Shown here piece by piece: positions 56,427 through 64,000 of a stretch of DNA of 64,000 nucleotides (the stretch's first letter is position 1; each line of letters opens with the position of its first letter). A program made the position numbers and the translations under genes. This DNA is from Halictus rubicundus (Eukaryota; Arthropoda; Insecta; Hymenoptera; Halictidae), in contig NC_135156.1 of NCBI RefSeq assembly GCF_050948215.1, forward strand, positions 15,313,257-15,377,256, read 5' to 3'. The notes under the pieces are model-generated. The model searched no databases. It saw only the letters and a program-made list of their open reading frames with translations, and was not told the origin of the DNA.

Positions 56427-57528
56427 ATCATGAAAGAGTGTAACGTTCTATAACATGTAAACTGTAGGGGAATATGGAGCCTAAAATTTTGCATTCCAGA
56501 ACATTTCACTGGATCAGTGGAATTTTTCGGCTGTTACGGTCACAGCGGAAGCAACAGGGAGCGAGGAAGCGTCTTCATTTTGATTTGCGAGGCGCGCTCC
56601 AAAATGGCGTCCGGCCGGACGGCGCCACTGTGTCGCGGTTCCGCAACTTCTCGAAGTTTCGCGACAAGAAGAGCGCGGCAGAGGAGCGGAAGAGCATCGA
56701 GACTTCGTGGTCCATTCTGCCGCGCGTCGACAGAAGTCACGGTGATTCTTCTTCTTGTTGGGCCGGGGTAAAGTTTCGAGGCGGGTCGTGTTATTTTTCA
56801 AAACTCTCGTACGGTTTCATTACGCGGGCCAGGGGAGTCACCGGGAAGGCTGACGGATGGTCGAGTCTCCTCCTTCTCCCCGGGATGGTTCACGTGAAAC
56901 GTAACCATCATCTCGCGCTCCACGGACCGCGAAAGGAGCAAGAAAGTCCAATCCCGGGGCCGCGTCAGCGTATTTCCGGTTGATGGGAACGGGCCAGCTG
57001 GGAGGGATCGTCTTCGTCGTCGTCGTCGCGGATACTTTTATCACGATGAGAAGTAGAACACGGTCTTCTCCCTGACGAAAAGATCTTATCAGATTTCTGG
57101 ACTGCTGCTACCGCTGGCTGCTGGATCCTCGCCTCTGCCTACAGTCGAACCGTGTTTCTTCATCTACCCGGCGATATTTCTCCGCGGAATCTCGTCCAGG
57201 AAGCAGACGGTCTTCATGGATCAAATATAATGATCCTCCGCGCAGATACCGCGTAGATCGGTGACTTCGCCTCCAGACTGTTTCTGGTCCGCTGAAGACT
57301 CTATGCCCTAACAGCGTCCACCATCTTTTCGGGCCGATGCTATTTATTATTTAAACCCGATTACTCCTCAAACAGATACGACTCTCTTCGTGGACACCCT
57401 AGATCAGAATCTTTGACTCGATCACACAATTTTCTCGATCTTCTGTTACCAACACGATCGCGACGTTCTTCCGGTTGAAACGAGTCCAAACACGGCACTC
57501 TTTGGATCGCGTTCAGTAGTTTAATCCA
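56427..57528. other. No gene recognised
   Basis: A 169-codon plus frame (56474-56983) overlaps three others in GC-rich sequence and has no domain or splice context. Confidence 0.3.
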
Positions 57529-57693
57529 CGATCTAGCGGGACCTCTGTTATCCGAACGATAGCTGTATCCTCCATTGAAAATAATAGATTGATTGCACAA
57601 ACCAGCAAAGATTTATCATTATCTCTAAATAATCGTTCTACTACCTGAGCGCTCGCGCTTCACCGATCAGTTCGGATAACAGAGGTTCTACCA
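57529..57693. mobile_element. Inverted-repeat element family D, second copy
   Basis: ACCTCTGTTATCCGAACGAT at 57541 faces AGTTCGGATAACAGAGGTTC at 57669. The interior is diverged from the 54.8-kb copy. Confidence 0.6.
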
Positions 57694-58385
57694 TATCGCG
57701 CATTACTCGCGTGAATTCGAACCGAACGGTGTCGTGTCTGGTGTCGTTTCACTCAGAAAAATGTTGCGAACTTGCCGATAAATATTTCGTTAAAAAGTAA
57801 GCGAAGAGAAAGAAATTTTGTCACTGTATAAGCAGTTTCGCGAATACTTTCGTCCCGAAGCTTTCGCATTCGCGTCGACCATTGTGTATCGTTCCAGGGC
57901 CGAGAGAGAATGGTTGTCCTGGGCGGGAGAGGGAAAATCCTCGCGTAAAACGGGAAATGCAGTTCGAACGGCGACCGGGGAGAGCGATTCATCGTCGTCG
58001 GCCGAGTTTCTCGCGATGCGCTCGCCCGGAACGCCTTGGTGATCGATAGACCGAATTACCAGGTGTAACGAACAGATTCTGCCGGCCGATCGACGACGAT
58101 TCGCCCTCGTAAATCTTGAGTGACCGGTTTCCCGGGGACTAATAGAGACGAATTACAAACGGCGGCCACCGACGCCGCGCCGCGACGCCCCGCGCCGCGC
58201 CAGCCTATTAACGTTGATTACGCTAGAATGCAAATCCGCGATTGTTCCACGCCGCCAGACGAAACTACGGCATTTTTAGCCGGGCTGAACGGAACCCGAT
58301 TATTCCGGGTCTCGGGATTCGCCGGCTCTGTCATGGTCGTTCGCGCGAATAGTTCTTTGGTCACTTCAACCCTTTCAAGACGGTA
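57694..58385. other. No gene recognised
   Basis: CpG-rich sequence with short opposing chance frames. Confidence 0.3.
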
Positions 58386-59063
58386 TTAACCCTTAGCACG
58401 TGAAATCGCTGTCGATACGCGACGGTCCTTCGGATTTCGATCGAGAGGCCATTCGACTGGAGTATTTCCTCTTTACGGACGGGGCACGGAGACATTTTTC
58501 AAAATTCGAGAGTACTGCATCCTCGCGCGCACCACCGCACCCATGTCGTGTGCAGCGCGTCCATTTTGTTGAATCCGAAAACAGACTAGATAGATTCGCG
58601 ACACTGGAAATTTAATATCTTGGACGCTAAAACACTGTTTTTAACATTCTGTATTTACAATTCTGAAAATACTGATTGTACCTTTCAAACGTGGAATTCA
58701 AACTGTCCATGAAAATAATACTGTAAACATTTGCAAATGTATGATTCCGTCTAAATTCAATTGGAGATTTGTTCTATAAATCTGAGAACGGTGCAATACT
58801 AACTCGCATCTTTTCAATATTACCCCTTAGCACTCGAATAGCGACTGTGAGGCGCCACTAAAAATTGCTGTATCATTATTCAAAATATTTTTACATTATT
58901 AAATTTGTATTTAATAAATTACTAAACACTCCAGCACTGTACGAGTAAATTGCACCATTTTCGTATGTATAACATAAATAGAAAATATGTAGAAGGGAAA
59001 TATTCTATGTCGGAGAAATTGTTCCGTTTTGGAGTTAAAATAGCTTCGAGTGCAAAGGGTTAA
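58386..59063 (+). mobile_element. 678-bp TTAA-edged unit containing duplicated segment copy 2 plus a family A element
   Basis: It starts TTAACCCTTAGCAC and ends GTGCAAAGGGTTAA, so the whole unit has TTAA and matching inverted ends. Positions 58400-58819 match 48209-48635 in inverse orientation; 58820-59063 is a family A element (left TTAA mutated to TTAC). It is either a longer family member or a family A element that mobilised with adjacent DNA. Confidence 0.7.
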
Positions 59064-59438
59064 ACACTGCACACTACCGAACGGACTGGTACACATTAAT
59101 AATGCAAAAATAATAATGCAAAACAGAAGAGTCTTTTTCAAAGCACTGATGGTACATATGAGTACCAATCGGCTCGAAAGGGTTGACTCTGCGAACGATT
59201 GCATTTTCTTGTCTGCAGCCCCTCCAATTATTTGTGTTTCCTCGGTAATCGCGAATCAAATTTGACGGTAAAAGCATTTTTGGTTCAATTGGTCCTTCCA
59301 TAGTATAAACGCTGCAAGCTTTGGAAAATCTTTATAATGTTCTTTTTTTTTTTAAATTAATCCTATGCACTGCTTCATACAAAATATACTTGGCGATCGA
59401 AGCTGTTCCAACTCGAAAATCAAAATGTTTCTTCCGAC

Positions 59439-59683
59439 TTAACCGGTTAAGCGCGTTTGACGTGTATACACGTCGGACCAAATCTCTATTGCGGTGCGGT
59501 TGGCGTAAATGAATTGTTAATTTCTTGTCGAATAAAAATGTAATTCTTTCTCATTTTGTTTTACTCTTTTCGTCAAATTTATAATAACGTCACTTGGCCT
59601 GCGTTCGATGTGTATACATCGTTGATTTTAATTCCGCGGCTGTGAGAGATTTTTAAAATTAAACTTCGCGGTGAACTGGTTAA
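59439..59683. mobile_element. TTAA element with two 16-bp perfect subterminal palindromes
   Basis: TTAACCGGTTAAGCGCG at the left and CGCGGTGAACTGGTTAA at the right form inverted ends with TTAA borders (245 bp). GACGTGTATACACGTC at 59459-59474 and CGATGTGTATACATCG at 59606-59621 are each perfect palindromes placed toward the two ends. No coding frame. By target and ends this is a piggyBac-type non-autonomous element. Confidence 0.7.
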
Positions 59684-59699
59684 AATGTTTCCTTACGAT

Positions 59700-60394
59700 A
59701 AACTTCTGCATACGTAGTTTGTAACTTACAGCAGTTGAATTGTTGTCAATTTCTTAGACACAAATATGGCAACGTAAAAATTGTAGTGTGACAATTTTTA
59801 TTGCCGCCTTAGAGCGGGAAAGGTTAAAGGTGTGCGAGAAAGGGTGCCGGATTGAAATTATTAATTGTTCACGTGTACGAGGAACGTTTGATCTCATCTT
59901 TCGCGTGCGAGTTCGCGAAATAATAACAAGACCGGCGTATTAACAAATGTTTGCCGCTTTGTTATTGACTATGCACCGCAGAAAATCAACGTGCCAACGA
60001 AAATAGAAATTTGCACAAACAGTACGCGCTCGCTAAAAGCGAACCGGAATCAAAAGCAGGTCCGACGACTGCACAGTGATAAAAACCGCCGCGATCCGCA
60101 GGAAGCCGTAATACCCGAAGTAAATCGCGGAATTACAGTGCTCGAAAGGGTTGCAGCACGAAGATGAGAACTCTATTAACCTTTATCCGGGCTGCAATCC
60201 GGGAACGCATAAAGTGCAACGGGGAATCATCGCGCGTGTCCCATTTCCCTCGCCACTACGCGCGAACGCGGCGCTAAACCCTTCAGGGACGATGTGTGAT
60301 CGTTGATTTCTTCCTGCACGATCGACATTGTGCGACGTTTGCGAACGTTAATCATTCAACCGTGGATCATCATGTGAAACAAAAATTGTCATCT
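59700..60394. other. No gene recognised
   Basis: Unique-looking sequence leading into the satellite array; no frame above background. Confidence 0.3.
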
Positions 60395-61150
60395 CTCGTA
60401 CGCTTCTCGAGTGAAAATTCGCTATACCAGTGGACAGATCGGGTGGCAAAAATTCGTCTAGTATACCGAATCATGCCCAAAAACATTCCATAAAGTTATT
60501 TATCTCTACACAATTTACTTTTCCTATAATAAATTCGCAAAGATGGCCTGCTGTTGCGACACTCACAGAGGAGATGAAAAATTCACCGTTAACTCGGATA
60601 CACTTCTCGGGTGAATATTCACTATACCGGTGGACAGATCGGGCGACAAAAATTCGTCCACTATACTGAATCATGCCCAAAAACATTCCATAAAGTTATC
60701 TATCTCTACGTAATTTACTTTTCCTATAATAAATTCCTAAAGATGACCTACTGTTGCGAGATTCACAGAGGAGATGAAAATTCACCCCCAATTCTCATAC
60801 GCTTCTCGGGTGAAAATTCACTATACCAGTGGACAAAGCGGGCTGCAAAAATTCGTCTACTATACTGAATCATGCACAAATATATTCCGCAAAGTTATTT
60901 ATCTATACACAATTTACTTTTCCTATAATAAATTCGCAAAGATGGCCTGCTGTTGCGACACTCACAGAGGAGATGAAAAATTCACCCTTAACTCGGATAC
61001 ACTTCTCGGGTGAAAATTCACTATACCAGTGGACAGATCGGGCGGCAAAAATTCGTCCACTATACCGAATCATGCCCGAAAACATTCCATAAAGTTATTT
61101 ATCTCTACACAATTTACTTTTCCATTAACAAATTCGCAAAGATGGCCTAT
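60395..61150 (+). repeat. Satellite-like tandem array 1, ~199-bp unit, about four copies
   Basis: The block AATCATGCCCAAAAACATTCC (or near variants) recurs at about 60469, 60669, 60868 and 61066. GGTGAAAATTCACTATACCAG and TTTACTTTTCCTATAATAAATTC recur at matching positions. The period of 198-200 is not a multiple of three, so the recurring 60-90-codon frames are not conserved genes. Confidence 0.9.
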
Positions 61151-62384
61151 CGTTGAAATGTACCTGTTGCAGTTACAGCTGCCATAAAATCTTCTATTTC
61201 ACAATTATTGCAATACGGCATTTATTCGGAGAAAAAAGGAGAAGGCAACGGTTGCAGGTGACAAAAAGTTGCTCAATATTGTTTCGATAAAAATCTAATA
61301 ATAATGTCTAATGATCTGACCACGTTTAATCACTATTGTGACACGATGTAGAACCGGTGTACAGAGGTTCGTAGAGGGTTAATTCTCCGAGGCGACTGGT
61401 TCAGCCTTGACGAATGCGTTTTCATTTTCCTGGGAGAAAGGATCTCGCTGAAAGGATCGCGAAATGTATCGAGGGAACAAATTGCAGGGGCGAGGACTGC
61501 GAACTCGAGGATGGAACGGAGGGGGAGGTTGAAAAATCAGGTGAACGGGTTCAAAGCGAGCCGTGGGGTGAGAGAGGAGCGAGAAAGGTATGGAGACAAA
61601 GACCGCTGAAATATTGAAAAGAGTCCGCCGCGAACAAAAGCAAAAGAATTCTCCGGCGAGAGGGTCGCTGAGGGCGGGGCGGAGACTGGGGATGGGGATT
61701 GGAAGAGTGGAAGGGGTGGTCGGGGGTTGGGGGTTGGGGGGGGGGAAGATGAAAAAAAGGAGTGGACATCGATGGGGAACGGTGCTGGCGGGCAAAAAGG
61801 GGGCTGTCGGGGGTAGAAACGATATTCGATGAAGCGGAGAGTCTACCCCCGTTGTCGAACGGGGATGGGCAACGATGAATGCGACGCAATTACCGTGGCT
61901 CGACCCACTTTTCCGCGTCGCGTTAATTGTAATGCCGGCGCAGAGGCGACGCCGGAAAATTTTCCTGGCCGAAACACAACGAAGATCCGACAAATGGCGG
62001 ACCCACCCTCCTCGCGGGGGTTGGGAACGGCCGGAAACCGGAGCCCCGAGGAGGAACAACTTCACAGTGTGCTCTCTCCGTCCCCTACCCCCTTCTTCTA
62101 GCTGCGATTTAATTCCGCCGGTTTTTAGGTTTTTTTGCGCAATTACTTCCTACTTCTGAAACGCTCCCCCGACGGCGACACCTTCGGGCGCTTTTCATCA
62201 AGATTTAAGGTCAACTTTGCTTTCCTTTTAACGGGACGTTGTTGTACCATGCGACTCAGAGCTGCTACCCTCCTATCGGCGCGAAACAATTGTGCAATTA
62301 GTCCGGGCATGCGATTTCTCATTGCTGCAAAATTTCTGAACCGGCGATATTTAGTTCGGCATGTTTTAACAAGGCCCAACTGTT
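61151..62384. other. Spacer between the two satellite arrays; no gene supported
   Basis: It includes a purine/G-rich stretch (61640-61820) that gives a 228-codon Pro/Ser-rich minus frame (61379-62065) and several opposing frames. These look like composition effects. Confidence 0.35.
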
Positions 62385-63330
62385 CCTCCGGTGAAAAATC
62401 ACCATACCAGTGAACAGAGCGGGCGGCAAAAATTCGTCTACTATACCGAATCATGGCCAAATATATTCCACAAAGTTATTGATCTCTACGTAATTTACTT
62501 TTCCTATAATAAATTCCTAAAGATGACCTACTGTTACGTGATTCGCTGGGGAGATGAAAATTGACCCTTAACTCGCACACGCTTCTCGGGTGAAAATTCA
62601 CTATACCAGTGAACAGAGCGGGCGGCAAAAATTCGTCTACTATACCGAATCATGGCCAAAAACATTCCACAAAGTTATTGATCTCTACGTAATTTACTTT
62701 TCCTATAATAAATTCCTAAAGATGACCTACTGTTACGTGATTCGCTGGGGAGATGAAAATTGACCCTTAACTCGCACACGCTTCTCGGGTGAAAATTCAC
62801 TATACCAGTGAACAGAGCGGGCGGCAAAAATTCGTCTACTATACCGAATCATGCACAAATATATTCCATAAAGTTATTTATCTCTCCACAATTTACTTTC
62901 CCTATAATAAATTCCTAAATATGACCTACTGTTGCGTGATTCGCAGGGGAGGTGAAAATTCACCCCCAACTCTCATACGCTTCTCGGGTGAAAATTCACT
63001 ATACCAGTGGACAGAGCGGGCGGCAAAAATTCGTCTACTATACCGAATCATGGCCAAAAACATTCCATAAAGTTATTTATCTCTACACAATTTACTTTTC
63101 CTATAATAAATTTCTAAAGATGAACTACTGTTGCGAGATTCACAGAGGAGATGAAAATTCACTCCCAATTCTCATACGCTTCTCGGGTGAAAATTTTCTA
63201 TATATCAGTGGACAGAGCGGGCGGCAAAAATTCGTCTACTATACCGAATCATGCACAAATATATTCCATAAAATTATTTATCTCTCCACAATTTACTTTT
63301 CCTATAATAAATTCCTAAAGATACTGCTGC
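62385..63330 (+). repeat. Satellite-like tandem array 2, same ~199-bp unit, about five copies
   Basis: AATCATGGCC or AATCATGCAC blocks recur at about 62447, 62647, 62846, 63045 and 63247, in the same orientation and with the same unit as array 1. The first two copies are nearly identical. A 1.2-kb unique spacer separates the arrays. Confidence 0.9.
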
Positions 63331-64000
63331 GTGACTCACAGAGCATTTCGCCCACTTGATTTTAAGGAGCGTGTAAGGGTAAAACGAACCATAACGGGGA
63401 AAAAATGGTGGTCGGAGGTCCGATAACCGGCGACGATTCAATTTCGGGTCCGAAATGCGCCGAACAGAAAGGCGAGTTCGGTTTTGGCTGTGCGGAGACT
63501 GGACACAAGGATAATTCCACCGCGAAAGCGGAACTCGAGTTGAAGGGACACGATCGTCCTGCGCTGCGGCCGTTTCGGAATTAGACCGTGATTGGCAGAT
63601 AGAAGCCTGGCCGATGCAACGTACGTATATGTATAGTACATATAGCCAGGGGGGGATCGATCGTCGTTGCACACGGAGTCCTCTCCGATGGACAAGGACG
63701 GCTTTTCCCTACCGTCGATTTCGCCTATTCGACGTCGGTTCCGCTCGATCACGCTCTTAGACCCGTGCATTCAGCCGGGTTCGTTCGAATGGACGCGAGA
63801 TCGACGCTGCTGCTGGATAGGAAACCGTATCGCTCGAGCTGCGCTGAAACCGTCTCCTCTCTCTCACTCTCTCTCTCTCTCTTTCTCTCTCCCTCTCATT
63901 CGTCGTGGATCTGGCCAAACGTAGCCACTTTTTCTTGGCGAAGTGCACCGAATTAGTTGCGGTCCGGGTTGCAACGCCCGGCAGATAACTGACCGCGAAC
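63331..64000. other. No gene recognised; CT microsatellite at 63858-63896
   Basis: Several overlapping frames near 63274-63956 on both strands have no domain. A CT run lies at 63858-63896. Confidence 0.35.

Noticed and set aside
56474..56983. 169-codon plus-strand frame
   Set aside because: Three other frames are open over the same GC-rich DNA and there is no domain, splice context or codon signal.
58400..58615. 71-codon frame conserved in both copies of the inverted duplication
   Set aside because: Four of six nucleotide differences between copies change the amino acid, as expected for unconstrained DNA. The copies are simply young.
61379..62065. 228-codon minus-strand Pro/Ser-rich frame
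   Set aside because: It follows from a G-rich plus strand, has opposing frames throughout, no domain and no splice context.
60430..63359. Recurring 60-135-codon frames in the satellite arrays (SLYQWTDRAAKIR-like)
   Set aside because: The unit length is not a multiple of three and the frames run across unit boundaries. They are repeat by-products.
1..64000. tRNA, rRNA and CRISPR arrays
   Set aside because: I looked for T-loop-like GGTTCGA contexts with matching stems and for regularly spaced short repeats and saw none. The regular repeats present are satellites or transposon-derived.

Overview
The window looks like insect nuclear DNA, most likely from a hymenopteran. That assignment is an inference from compact multi-exon genes with short GT-AG introns, a CpG-rich background, abundant short inverted-repeat transposons and an insect-type ABCC4 transporter. 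No homology search was run; protein families were recognised by eye from the translations.

Layout: (1) 1-955 holds the last exon and 3' end of an unidentified plus-strand gene. (2) About 1-9.8 kb is intergenic DNA with a ~200-bp tandem repeat (2.3-3.1 kb) and a large inverted-repeat (foldback) structure (6.1-6.85 kb). (3) 9895-16566 (+) is a complete 14-coding-exon ABCC4/MRP4-like full transporter of 1347 residues; all splice phases close. A short second copy of the start of coding exon 3 lies just upstream of it and could be an alternative or relic exon. (4) 20668-37282 (-) is the 3' part of a single-pass receptor. Four phase-consistent exons encode the end of an immunoglobulin domain, a transmembrane helix and an intracellular TIR domain, the architecture of the IL-1R/IL1RAPL family. 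It is convergent with the transporter. Its upstream exons are not resolved; one possible Ig-like exon is at about 38.6-38.75 kb. (5) From 38.8 to 64 kb I see no convincing gene; this may be a long 5' intron of the receptor or intergenic DNA.

The receptor introns and the right-hand 25 kb are rich in repeats: several families of TTAA-flanked miniature elements, TA-flanked (Tc1/mariner/pogo-type) miniature elements, nested insertions, an inverted duplicated segment (47.7-48.6 versus 58.4-59.1 kb), a truncated non-LTR retrotransposon tail, and two neighbouring ~200-bp satellite arrays (60.4-61.15 and 62.4-63.3 kb). The most unusual observations are an Ig-TM-TIR receptor in an insect-like genome whose TIR lacks the usual Pro-Gly BB loop, the duplicated mini-exon in the transporter, and a group of TTAA elements that each carry a family-specific subterminal palindrome or hairpin.
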